Of a DNA stretch of 64,000 bases, positions 1 to 10,306 are shown in pieces. The notes under the pieces were generated by a model. It made no database searches. It saw only the letters and a list, made by a program, of their open reading frames with translations, and had not been told where the DNA came from. This DNA comes from Perkinsus chesapeaki (Eukaryota > Perkinsozoa > Perkinsida > Perkinsidae). Position 1 is the first letter of the stretch, and the number at the start of each line of letters is the position of its first letter. The stretch covers positions 1 through 64,000 of the forward strand of contig JAAPAO010000061.1 of NCBI GenBank assembly GCA_013115145.1. Direction: 5' to 3'. The position numbers were made by a program, and so were the translations under genes.

Positions 1-512
1 TTCATCTGATGAACCAAGTTAACGCTATTAACGCGTACGTACACTGGTCACGAATCTCGCTCGTCCCTCAATGCCTCGTCACGAACTGTGATACGCAGAC
101 TTTGTATCGCAGTAGTTGTATAAGGGTACTACTGCACACTAGAACCGGGCTGGGCCACACAATGGTGCCGGGTAGTGCCGGGGATCTTGGAGGGCCGCCC
201 GGCTATCGCCGGGTAGCGCCGGGTAGGGCACCGGGCCGCCCGGCGGCTGCCGGGTTGCCGGGTGGGTTGCGGCGCCTCTGGGTGACGTACGGATGGTGAC
301 GTGACGTCATATCGATTTCGCTAATGGCGAGCGAGATACAAACTGCGTCGCTAACTTGGTTAGGGAAGAGCAAGCTGACAAGACAATGCAAGGCCTAAGG
401 TCTACAATACAACTCTGTGAACATGCGTTGAGGAATTACAAGAATGTGATAGATTTCAAGATTTTCTTCCACGTGCGGATTGTCATGACATCCAGGTATC
501 TTTTGAGCAGTA
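1..512. other. Gene-free flank with GC-rich CCGGG-type degenerate repeat
   Basis: I see no gene here. Bases about 165-285 are a strongly GC-rich patch made of imperfect, closely spaced copies of CCGGG/GCCGG with short spacers (TAG, GGT, GGC), unlike the mixed composition around it. Open frames across it are simple products of this composition. The stretch ends with a pyrimidine-poor TTTTGAGCAG just before the start codon at 513. Confidence 0.5.
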
Positions 513-1859
513 ATGGCTACATTTACTCGGCGTGGAAGTCTTGATTCGGCTGCAGTCGATCGAGGACCGTCTCGGCAACTACGAAGGATGCCCACTATGG
601 GGCTGCCGCCTACTCTACCTGGCCTTACTGATGTACTGCCTAATAGCAGTACAGTGCAGAACTCTCGGTTCCTTGATACTGGCGGGGTTACCTTAAATGA
701 CGCGAATAATCAAGAGAGCGGTATGAGACCTGACCAATGTGAAAGAGGGAGTAACTCTGATGGTGATAATGCTCACAGTGTTCCCACTCGCCATACCATA
801 TTCGTCCTTTACGCCCGTAATTTTGCCCCGGATGGAGGGTACTGGCCACAGGAACGTGTTACCAAGATATTAATGGATTTACTAAGCATTATACTGTTCT
901 TCATGTCGGTGCTCAACATATATCTCAGCATGGCATCTCTGGCATTTTTCAATCTAGACGAATTCGAGACTTCAACTTTACTCTACTCACTGTGGGGCAG
1001 CTCAGCCGGCATGGTCGTTGTGGCAATCCTAGGCTGTCAAGCGATACGAACCGGCCCTAGTAGGAAGCATATTGTATGGTACATTGCATTGCTTGTGGTC
1101 AGCCTTGGCCTTTACATCTCCTTTACTTTTATCTATCATCGCTTCTATGTAATCCTCAATAGAATCGACAAGCAGGGTGTCTCTTCATTTGACCATCTAA
1201 CCAGTGGGAACGAGGCGGATCTTCTGGACTCTTTTCGGCAGGAGTATCTCGATCAATGGCAAGTGGGCCAGTGTTCAGGAGGCACTTGCATTCCAGCCGA
1301 TTGCAGCGGGCCATCACTGGACTTCGCCCCGATAGAGTGCAAGGATGCCAGCATAGAGCATTTCCTTTCGACGTGGGCCAAGCAATACTATGGGACGAAA
1401 GAGCAGTTCCTAGCTTGTAGAGAGGCTGTGTCCGGATTCCAGCCTGACCTGAGTGATGGTCAGATTAATAGTTGGTGCCGTTCGAGAGATCTTTATGTCA
1501 GCGAATATGCGCGACAGGCAAGGTTCCTATTTGGTGTACTTACCGTACAGTGCCCTATAATGACAGTACAGCTCGTACTGGCTATAACCGTATTCATATA
1601 TAGGTGGCATGGAAAGGAACATACTACTGGTTGGCATAGGCCAGTGTTATGTGATAAGGACATCGACCGCCCTAATATCAAAGCGAGTGCCTCAACTAGA
1701 AGAATTAGGGAGTTGTTCGGGCGACTGCCGAGGAAACTGTCACGTCGCGTGAACTCACATGATATCGTTCCGGAATGTGAGCAACGGTTAGCTCGACGAG
1801 GCTCCGTTACGGACCCCTCGGATGATGATGGACGTGCTAGGGAGCCAGCACCGGTTTGA
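513..1859 (+). CDS. Tetraspanin-like four-span membrane protein, single exon
   Basis: A 448-residue intronless frame. Four hydrophobic segments are visible at about residues 118-147, 155-178, 186-214 and 338-364. The loop between segments 3 and 4 is about 120 residues long and carries six cysteines (C254, C259, C264, C276, C302, C322), while the loop between 1 and 2 is very short. This spacing is the tetraspanin layout, with a large Cys-bonded extracellular loop, but the classic CCG motif is absent, so the assignment is by architecture only. The first 95 residues are polar and likely cytoplasmic; the C-terminal tail of about 80 residues is basic and Arg/Ser rich. The start at 513 is preceded at two bases by AG in TTTTGAGCAG, a plausible trans-splice acceptor. 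It could also be an unrelated four-span family of the lineage. Confidence 0.7.
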   Translation: MATFTRRGSLDSAAVDRGPSRQLRRMPTMGLPPTLPGLTDVLPNSSTVQNSRFLDTGGVTLNDANNQESGMRPDQCERGSNSDGDNAHSVPTRHTIFVLYARNFAPDGGYWPQERVTKILMDLLSIILFFMSVLNIYLSMASLAFFNLDEFETSTLLYSLWGSSAGMVVVAILGCQAIRTGPSRKHIVWYIALLVVSLGLYISFTFIYHRFYVILNRIDKQGVSSFDHLTSGNEADLLDSFRQEYLDQWQVGQCSGGTCIPADCSGPSLDFAPIECKDASIEHFLSTWAKQYYGTKEQFLACREAVSGFQPDLSDGQINSWCRSRDLYVSEYARQARFLFGVLTVQCPIMTVQLVLAITVFIYRWHGKEHTTGWHRPVLCDKDIDRPNIKASASTRRIRELFGRLPRKLSRRVNSHDIVPECEQRLARRGSVTDPSDDDGRAREPAPV

Positions 1860-3238
1860 TGGCATGTAACATTTTACTGAACAATTTGATTACAATATTT
1901 TTTTGGCTATATTTCTGCTGTGTAAACTGGATTGGACGCCACGAGGGGGGAAGAGGAAGGTTATTTGATTATGCGGATCTCAATCTCCGCGATTTCAGTT
2001 TTACTGCGTTTCATTTCCGACGGTGTGGAGTTCGTCGGTGAATTAGTAGGATACGGTAGAATGATACGGACTTAAGAGGACTAGTACGATTAATTATTGT
2101 AATAGAATCGGTTACGTATATTTTAAAAAGAGTATTTGGCTGCTTATTTTTAGAGGACGGAATCAACGCATAAAAGGGCAATTTGGTTTCTTGGATTCGT
2201 TCTAGTTCGAGTTCGTTGATGGAAAATGCCAGATCGTGCCGTGTTGGACTAAAGGCTATTTCATTGCCTAATATCCATCACCACCATCATGTACATAATC
2301 ACACAAGAGTGGCAAGCGGCCAAGGCGGAGTGATCCCTCGAGACTGCGTGATTAGAGCAGAAAAACTGGTAGTAGTAAACCGGCCTCACACTTGGAAAAA
2401 TATGTTTGCCTGCGGAAAGAGAATTATCGGAAAACTGCTGTCGACGTTCGAGGGGTATATTTAATAGTGGTTTGAAGTATCTCCTCGGTTGGTCAGGATG
2501 GAATGAAGAAAAGTGTGTCACCACAGTCACGCCATGTGAATGTTATTAATGCTGATGCTAGTAGCAGCTTTGATAGAGGAAGGTAGTCGTTGGTGCTGTC
2601 TGGGTATGACTTGAGGAAAGTGTGGTAGGGGCCGCTACAGCAGTGATAACAGCTGTGGAGTATCTGATTGGTACATGCCTTGGGTACCGAAGCTACCGAT
2701 TATCGTTCAAAACAGCTTGGAGGGCAATATGAGGGAAAGGAGTGTTGATAGTGGTAATACCGAACTGTTGGGGTGGTGGAAATTTATATAGAGAAGGATG
2801 GTGCGAGGTTGTTATAGTCGTTTTATATGAGTCTAGGCGAGGAACTTTGAGATATTTGTAATTCTATCTTTCTATAATTTCGTATTAACCATGGGTATAG
2901 TAGATGGCGGAATAGACAAATATAGTCTTTTGATCTATTTACTATATTATTATAAATATGTTTTAATGTACACCTTATTTGGTTCGTGGTTGGCGCTGTT
3001 GCTGACTCGACCTCTCTGCGTTTCATTTCGGCATAAATCCGAGGATTTTTTATGGCCCGTTATTCAACATTATATGTTTATTATTATAGTTATCGGTTTC
3101 CGGGTTTTATACCTCAGTAATGTCGGGTAATTATTTCATCTCAGTCAACCACGAGCCGTCCACCTCGTATGAAGCTCAAGATAGGTAAGATCGGCAGCTG
3201 CCGTAGCCTCTCAATAATGGCGTCTCAGGGAGGAGGAT
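1860..3238. other. Intergenic stretch without a supported gene
   Basis: Only short open frames without splice support or recognisable motifs occur. The region is AT-rich in parts (about 2090-2130 and 2930-2980). A short run of CAC/CAT codons at about 2276-2290 gives a histidine run in one frame, which I regard as chance. I see no RNA gene. Confidence 0.4.
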
Positions 3239-4459
3239 ATGAAGAAGAATACAAAGCCAAAGACAGCTCCTGTCTCTAAGGGCAGAAATAAGCGTGGAAA
3301 AGCTAAGGTCGTACTAGGGCGGGGCGGTTTCGAGTTTCGGGATTGTCGGTATGAAAGATGCGTATTATTGGCGACACCGCTAGGGGATGACTTACATGAA
3401 TAATTGTTCAGCGTGATATAAACTCGGTGAGCACATGCTCCCATACCGTCGAGCGCTTCACTCGTGCAGTATCGCCAGTGGAGATTCCTTCTTCCGCGCC
3501 GTTCCGAGAGGCCTACGGCGAGAAGGTTCCAAGAAATGTCATCTAGCATCCCCGCCGCTTGGACGGATGGTCCACGTAGCCGTTAGCCTTCAAACGTAGA
3601 TGGTCTATGGGTTTCGTCCTCCCTGAGATTGTCTCTATCAGAGCCCGAAGCCCCTGCCACTAATGGACCTAAGAGAGTTGCCGCCAGTAGAAGCATTGAG
3701 GGAAGCGCTCAAGCTGAGAACAGGAAGTCTCAAAAACGCGTAATGGATCTTGTACGGGTATGTTCTAAAGTAGATGTGTTTTAGTTATCGAGCACTGGAT
3801 AGTAATGGTAACGGTGAAGTAGGATTCTCTGAGCTGGAAGCAGGGCTGGGATCTCTTGATATTGATTCTAGACAGATAGCTGGTGAGGAAGAAGGGGGGA
3901 AATGGGCATGTGGAGGAAGATAAAGGAGGAGTCTTAATGAGAATGTATTCAAGGTTTCTGTTTCTTCCTGCACTAGTAACATATTTTATATTATATCTCC
4001 TCCGCACTAGTAACATATTTTATATTATATCTCCTCCGCACTAGTAACATATTTTATATTATATCTCCTTCGCACTAGTAACATATTTTATATTATATCT
4101 CCTTCGCACTAGTAACATATTTTATATTATATCTCCTTCACATTAGTAACATGCACCTTCGCAACTCTCTGTCTTATTGTCATTTAATCACGTATCCTCA
4201 TTAAGCTTTTCCTATTCAGATTTGGATCTCCGCAGTCTCTTTAAACTACTCGACTCGGATAGTAGCGGGCAACTGAGCCTAGAGGAGGTACTCCACGCTT
4301 CGCTCATTACCGTTACTTTTCTTCAAGGTGCTTGGTATCAGCTCTCTCACTGAGGAGGAACCATGGCCTGAGCAGATCACCGATGAAAATCTCGATGGGC
4401 TCTGGCAGAGATATTTACACCGTACAAGAGATGTTTCGGTTGGTGGTCAGCCAAGGTGA
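3239..4459 (+). CDS. EF-hand calcium-binding protein, five exons
   Basis: Exons that join in phase: 3239-3307, 3642-3739, 3785-3882, 4220-4287 and 4328-4459, giving 154 residues. The N-terminus is Lys-rich. A helix containing LREALKLRTGSLKNA leads into a canonical 12-residue loop DSNGNGEVGFSE (about residues 61-72). A second loop, DSDSSGQLSLEE, lies at about residues 100-111 and is split from its following helix by a 40-nt intron. Both loops have Asp/Asn/Ser/Glu at the calcium positions. Such paired EF-hands after a 'LR..LK.R.GS' helix are common in dinoflagellate-type proteins. The protein ends with VSVGGQPR and TGA. It is followed by another EF-hand gene on the same strand, so local duplication is likely. 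Calcium binding is inferred; the partner is unknown. The 334-nt first intron is the least certain join. Confidence 0.75.
3970..4139 (+). repeat. 34-bp minisatellite, five copies, inside an intron
   Basis: Five consecutive near-identical 34-bp units start at 3970, 4004, 4038, 4072 and 4106, followed by a decayed partial copy to about 4151. The unit begins GCACTAGTAACATATTTTAT and continues with an AT-rich stretch and CTCC. Copies differ only at the end (CTCC versus CTTC). The array lies wholly within the 337-nt intron between exons 3 and 4 of the EF-hand gene, so copy-number change would not touch the protein. Confidence 0.95.
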
Positions 4460-4969
4460 TAACAGGGTCTATTAAGCGGGACCACCGTATACAGTAGATA
4501 AATATCAATGTCACGTCATGAAGGTTTTTACATTCTTCAACTGAAGGACGATCGTTCTGTTTATCAAACCATGATAAGGCCGCTCGGGAGCCTCAAACCC
4601 GAAATATTCCCCCTGCTGGAAAAATTCATTTTTCTAGTTCACTGTATAGTAGCATATTCTTGGTTATCTCGATGGGCGTGCCGGGAAATCATCCAGTTAG
4701 TGTTAGACGTGTTCCACTGGAAAGCTTTTTGTAGGGATTATGCCGTTAGTTTGTATTCGATTGTAATTCTCGGTAGCATCTTCCTTCGGTAAAAGTGTAT
4801 TGGAAGTGATTTTGGTATTAGTGTGTCAGGGTAGAGCCTTTCATGACGACGGGGCAGCTCTTGGCGGTATTCCGCGCGAAATCTCATTCAGTTAAATATT
4901 TCCTATCAAATTTCTCGCTAGAGGTTTTGCTGGTAGAGTTTTTCTTTAACGCACGATTCTTTGGTCAGA

Positions 4970-7574
4970 ATGGCGAAGTGGGAAGGGTCGCCCGCGGCTG
5001 ATAGGGAACTTCAAATAGTACAGAGGCGGTGTAGGAGATGGGAAATGAGGAAGGAAGAAGTGTAAGGATTAGAGGAAGTTTCGGTATGGAATTAAGTGGA
5101 TATAGGCGTCGACACCTGAGGGAAAATGATGAGTTTTCGGAGCAAAGGAAAGGCATATGTCTGTCATTGGCAAGGCAATCAGCTCAGCAGTACATGGGAC
5201 TACATAGACTCAAGAGGAGTGGCAATGCTGCTTATGAAGGCAAGGGCAGCAGTAGCAGCAGGTAGTGGGGGAGCAGGGGCTGGATTGAGGCTCAGGGTTG
5301 GTTACCCGAATGCAGTACGAATAACTGTTATACTATTATTGGCTATCGTTAATTTGGTCATCAGTGCTGCTGCCTTTGGAGAAGAGCAATATGATAATCT
5401 ATATTAGTTTATTTGTGAAACTATTTCATAACTTCAGCACGGCACAGTGTTACAAAGACGGTGTAGTTACTGTAGATTCTTGGAGTCTTTGAGGAAAAGA
5501 TGGTATGGAACTTGTTATGCACGAAAGACGTATAGATTTTAAAGTACTTGGGTAGTTGATTGAATTGCGGCGAACCTGTAATAAAAATACCTCCACGGGT
5601 AGTAGCGCTCGTCTTCATACTACATGGTTCACAATTTTCGGTGGGTAGTAACCTGGCTATCATGAATAAGAGGCGTTGACCTGGTCGAAGGTGGGGCGTG
5701 TGCTAGTTGTGAATAGAGATAGATTTATAGTGCCACTAGGCAGAGTCAAACAGGAGAAATAATGATACAAGAAATACGACGAGGGTGGTGACGGGATATG
5801 TCGGTTCAAACGGAGCTGCTATATTGGGCAGTGTTTCCAGACTTTTTACATCTTTCTTGTTAGGTTCCCTCTTCAATCCATGGAGATATCTAGCACGGTA
5901 TCATCAAGGGTAGATCTCCTCGTTGATCAATGTGCATTACTGTTGACTGCAGCTTAGGCGGCGAATGGCTGAGCAACGCTTGAAGGGGAGGGTGGGGATG
6001 AGGAAGAGCTCTACGGCAGGAGCGTCTGTGGCGTCGGGGCAAGGTGGGACTTTAAGAGGAGAAGGCATCTCACATCATCCAATTTGTGGTGCATACTTCA
6101 GAACAACGTATTTATTCGGCAGGCCCCGACCCTCGAAGTCCGAGCAAACGTGGTGGTGTTGCGATGCTTGGGAAGGTGCCATTTTATAAAGGCAGTGCAC
6201 TCGACCGCAGTATTGCTTTGAGGGTTATGTACGACTTCTCCAACCTGAATAAGCAAGTAGCAGCTAGAGCTGTTATGGAGGTAAGATATAGTGCTGCTAT
6301 ATGATAGGGTATGAAGTATTAACTTCTATTACTTGCTTTACATTAATTTTTTCATGTTTCATTAGTTTTGTTGTCTTCATTATATAATATAAGGTTCATT
6401 AGATCGATCGATTATTACCCCTCGTATAGTTTGATCATCAAGCTATAAGAGGATAATAATTGATCAGATTTGTCATTTTGCTTTAACCTTAACCAAAACG
6501 AACCTTGGAGACCTTTGTCATTGAGCCTCTAGGATGTATAAATATGATCAACACTACCAAGGGACTCGTTGAGCATCGCCCTTTCGATTTTGTAGGCGGA
6601 GAAGCGCGATATGGAAAGGATGAAAGAAAGACAGCGGCACATAGAAGGAGTTGTGAAGGACCTGGCCGGACTGAGGCGAGAGGTGACTAGTGCAATGTTT
6701 ACCGGGAATTTAGCAAGTTGGTCAGCTTTGTGCTTCGACAAACGCTTTGGCCAAGGTGATAGGGAAAAAGAAAATACGTCAGGAGCACCCTAATAGAAAG
6801 TCTATAGGAGCACAGGTGAGTCTAAGTGAGCCGGGTCGCTGGGTTGACTAGCTGCTGGTAGATTGTGACATCTTTGGGGGGCTTCCGAGAGATATCTAAG
6901 GTTGAACCGAGCTCCGCGGAGAAAGTGGGATTCTTTGCCGTCTCGTTAAGTGAAGCGGAAAAGCAAGTAAGGATGCGTTTTAGTCGAGGCTATGTTTATA
7001 TTGCCTTGGGCATTGACACAGTCAGTCATCGATATGTCAACTTACCCCTTTTGGTACTAAAATGTTATGATTGTCATCTCGTTGTGCGAACTCGTTTTGT
7101 AGTAACGAGTTTTTCACTTTCCCGAGCGAGACATATACTATACATCAGTTAATATTACAAATGATGGCTTTCGCCAACATACAGGTCTCATTTCAGTGTC
7201 TCGTTTCATCATCTTCAGCATCATAGAGAACCGGTATAGTGCTTTTACGCTATTTTCCCGCAGCATCACTGTGTGGCTGTCTGAGCAGATAAGAGATATG
7301 GCCAGAAAGCACGGCGTTTCGATACCAGATGCTGAAATGATATATCAGAAATTCAGAGAAGTTGATAGGGATAACAGCGGAGCAATCGAAAGGGACGAGT
7401 TTGATAGGCTAATGGGATCGTAAGTGCTCCTTGCCGGGATCGAACTTGGGCGGACGGGTGTTCAGTTTTAATCCCGGCGTGGATCTCCGGAAAGGCCAGC
7501 TTGACAGCTGGTGGAGAGTGATTGATTCTAACCGTACAGGAGAGGTCAAGTTTGAAGAATTTTTAGTTTGGTAG
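4970..7574 (+). CDS. Coiled-coil and EF-hand protein, many small exons (model partly resolved)
   Basis: The proposed start at 4970 begins MAKWEGSPAADRELQ and directly follows a TTTGGTCAG acceptor. Further supported exons include about 6058-6280 (EKASHIIQFVVHTSEQ...ARAVME), 6596-6682 (a 29-residue charged helix, MERMKERQRHIEGVV), a 33-nt exon ending at about 6815, 6901-6967, 7264-7419 and 7466-7574. The last two carry canonical EF loops: DRDNSGAIERDE, and DSNRTGEVKFEE close to the C-terminus, which ends in FLVW and TAG. The join 7419/7466 is in phase (46-nt intron). The middle, about 5070-6050, is not resolved and the gene might be two genes, the second starting at 5965. Inferred role: calcium-responsive structural or regulatory protein. 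It sits downstream of a separate EF-hand gene in the same orientation. Confidence 0.6.
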
Positions 7575-8670
7575 TGTCCCCGAGTTTTCTGGCGCGTGAC
7601 GTTTTCTCTCAGGTATGCTCGCAATCTTATATGATACTACATGTTTTTTATAAAGATATATCATTGCATGTTGCCACGCTGTTGGTTGCGCCTTATTGCC
7701 TTGTTATCCTACAACTGACTGATGTTGTGTTATTTAGTAAACTGAATTAATGATAGTGAACTCAATTAATAGTAATAGGTAGTATAGGTATAACTTATTT
7801 ACACTGCGCGTCAAATTCTTATCAACAACGGTTTTTTCGAACTTGAAATTTAAATGCCACGTATTTGGTATTATCGATAGGGCATGTCGGACTCTGGAGT
7901 GAAACAGCTAGAGGTGTCAGTAAACTGATTTGTTCCTTTACTATTTCCTTTACAATATGAGCAGTCAGCTCATTGTAACTCGTTGCCTGCTGCAACCTTT
8001 CGTTAGACTACTGTATAGAATCCTTCAATACTTCCCCCGTCTAAGAGAACTTCTCGCTTACCTGGCTAGACTGGTCCTCCTGGTGTGTGGTGAGGAGGCT
8101 GCCAGCTGCCAGAGCCCTTTGCGGCAACAACAGCAACCAAGCTTGAGACATGTGGACGAGTTTGTTGGTGGCTTGCAGTGTGCTGGTAGGTTCCTTTCCT
8201 GAGTCACCGTTAGGCAGTCGGAAATGCATATGGAAATGGGATCAGAACCGTTGAGGCCCTCCAGAATCAGCGGGATAGCCTCTGACACTTGACTGTCATC
8301 AATTTACTTGGTTTCGACGACTCATCTTACACTTTACTTCACTGTACTCCCGGACTTTCTGTTATATCCAGCTGCTCTCTATAATGTTGACACACTTGTT
8401 AGTTTTTTCAGCGTGTCCTAGAGATCCCGGCACTCCCGATCTCTTTTACCCAGTTGATCGTCCCGATCGTTATCTTACATCACTCTCAGTCGATCTCTCG
8501 TGCCGAGCTGGTGGGGCCCAGTTGCCGTTGCTGGTATCGACAACTTTATCATATTACTGTTTCATTATTACTGCTATTATCACTCTATATTATTATCCAA
8601 TTCATTCCATTTTCACTGTCTTGAATCTCTGTTATAGACTGCGCAACCGTCTCCTTCAACAACCAGCTGT
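7575..8670. other. Intergenic stretch without a supported gene
   Basis: AT-rich at 7640-7900, then more balanced. A CAA/CAG-rich patch lies near 8121-8140. Open frames on both strands here lack splice-supported continuation or family motifs. It separates the EF-hand gene from the next start codon at 8671. Confidence 0.4.
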
Positions 8671-9923
8671 ATGACCTTATCAGGTGAGCTCCTCGACCTT
8701 GAGCTTTACCCCGACGTAAAGGAAGTATCCGAGTCAATGGCGGCGTTCCATGCGGTCAGACGTCATCTCTTTCCTGGAATTGGGATGAATCAGAGAGACG
8801 TTGGTTGTGTGGTGGTAGGTCACGGGTGTTGGCATCTCTACTACCAAATCAAGTGTTAGGTTGGTGATGGCAGTACACCGAGAGCTGCAGCTTTGTTTGC
8901 TTATCGAACTAGCTGGAGAGTATGGTCGATTGACCCGCAGCTCAATGCTACTCAGTAGGTCGAGCCTTATAGGCTTTCCACAGCCACTCTCTAGTCACGG
9001 TTTCTTCAAGAGGGGCATGATTTCACCAATTAATATAAATGATCACCACTATTTATACTTGAAACATGAAATAACACTATACTGTGAAGTATAATGGTCC
9101 TTTCCTTTATTTTTCACTATAAGCCATTGGCAGTTGCTCTTATCAGTGCGACATGTGAGTTGTATAGGCTCTAAATCACAAACGGATCAAATCGGTGAGT
9201 CATGGAGGAGCATTAGATGTTGACCCCAGAAGGAATGCATCTGGTGTTTGCTTTTAGTTAGGAAAAAAGTTGTTCTGTAGAAAAAACTTTATCTCCGCAT
9301 CACTGAATCGTCTCGATCCCCGAGAGAGCACATTTCTCTCAGGCCAGATGGCTTGAAGCCAGTGGCGTCCTGACTCAGCTGAAGTTATTCTAGGTTGTCG
9401 ACCTTTGTTTCAGGTACGAGGGGCAAGTAAATCGGTTGCATCTTCTAGATAAGAGAATCGAAGACTGTCGCTTATCCAATCCCAGCATCCGTGCCTGGGT
9501 CATCGTTTGCGTTCATGCGCATCTGCGAAGTCTACAAGACGCCGTGGACTGTTGTATTGTTTCCGGCAAACCTGGAAAGTATCCGAGGGTTGGAACGGCA
9601 AAGTCAGGAACTCCTTTCTTAGGTTGGCACTAGTGGTGGCGATGCCTTGTTGCAACAACTACTCTACGATGTTGCTTGACTCCAGGAAGAACGCACTTGG
9701 GCCGATGGAAGAGTACCAGGACTGGGGAATCCTGTCACCTCATAGAACTGTGCGAGTGTGGACGGCTGAGGAGCATTCTAGACACCACAATGGGCAAGAT
9801 GAAAGTGTGAAGAGCGCGACGGCTCGGAGCAAAGGTGGCTCGGTGAGGGCACAGAGGAGCAGAAAGCGTCGAGAGGATGAGCAAGAACGCCTCAGGCGCG
9901 TCGAAGCTGCTTACACTACGTAA
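8671..9923 (+). CDS. Rossmann / methyltransferase-like conserved protein, four exons
   Basis: Exons 8671-8814, 8860-8954, 9414-9578 and 9623-9923 join exactly in phase and give 234 residues. Residues about 45-75 read CVVVGDGSTPRAAALFAYR followed by VWSIDP: a hydrophobic strand, Gly-rich turn and an acidic residue at the end of strand 2, the shape of a nucleotide or SAM-binding Rossmann motif I/II. Later blocks are RAWVIVCVHAHLRSLQ, VVAMPCC and EEYQDWGILSPHRTVRVW. Together they resemble a poorly described class I methyltransferase-like family seen in some protists; I cannot confirm its substrate. The C-terminal 55 residues are Arg/Lys/Glu rich and probably disordered. The string WTAEEHSR resembles the start of a SANT repeat but nothing after it fits. 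The start follows AACCAGCTGT, a possible trans-splice site. Intron 2 is unusually long at 459 nt. Confidence 0.7.
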
Positions 9924-10306
9924 AAGTCGTTGATACGTTAGATGCTAAACGTGTTTTGTTGACAGTTAATTTTAAGGGGTGACTTCTGGAAAATCACCTT
10001 AATTGTTGGGAGAGTGTTCGGTGTTGGATAACTGAACAATCTCGAAGGAGGAGTATTGGACGTGTTGTAACCGAAGATTTCTCTGTGCGTAAATCATGAC
10101 GAAAAGGGCGTATTGGAATTACAGGCGCTCGCCGAAGCAGATCTGTTGGGTAGGCTAATCTGCAAGATTGAAAGTAGGACAAACAAGTCATTCACCCAAG
10201 ACGCATTTCGGTAATACCAAAATTGTTATCCATTCCGTACCGCTGCCTGACGGCTCAGTGTGCTAGGAGAGATCGGCACATGGTAGAGTGTTTAGAAGCT
10301 AGCTTA

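Noticed and set aside
2276-2290. Histidine run as a metal-binding site
   Set aside because: It lies in an unsupported short frame and is likely a chance CAC/CAT run.
2183-2464. Plus-strand frame of 93 codons
   Set aside because: No motif, no splice support and composition unlike the neighbouring exons.
3740-3787. A 27-nt intron in the first EF-hand gene
   Set aside because: The phase did not fit. Using the earlier GTAATG donor gives a 48-nt intron that joins SLKNA to YRALDSNGNG exactly.
7128-7574. The C-terminal EF-hands as a separate calmodulin-like gene
   Set aside because: The exon at 7264 begins at a splice acceptor without an initiator codon, and upstream in-phase helical exons exist.
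9748-9775. Start of a MYB/SANT repeat (WTAEEHSR)
   Set aside because: Nothing after this string fits the repeat, and the segment belongs to the conserved C-terminal block of the Rossmann-like protein.
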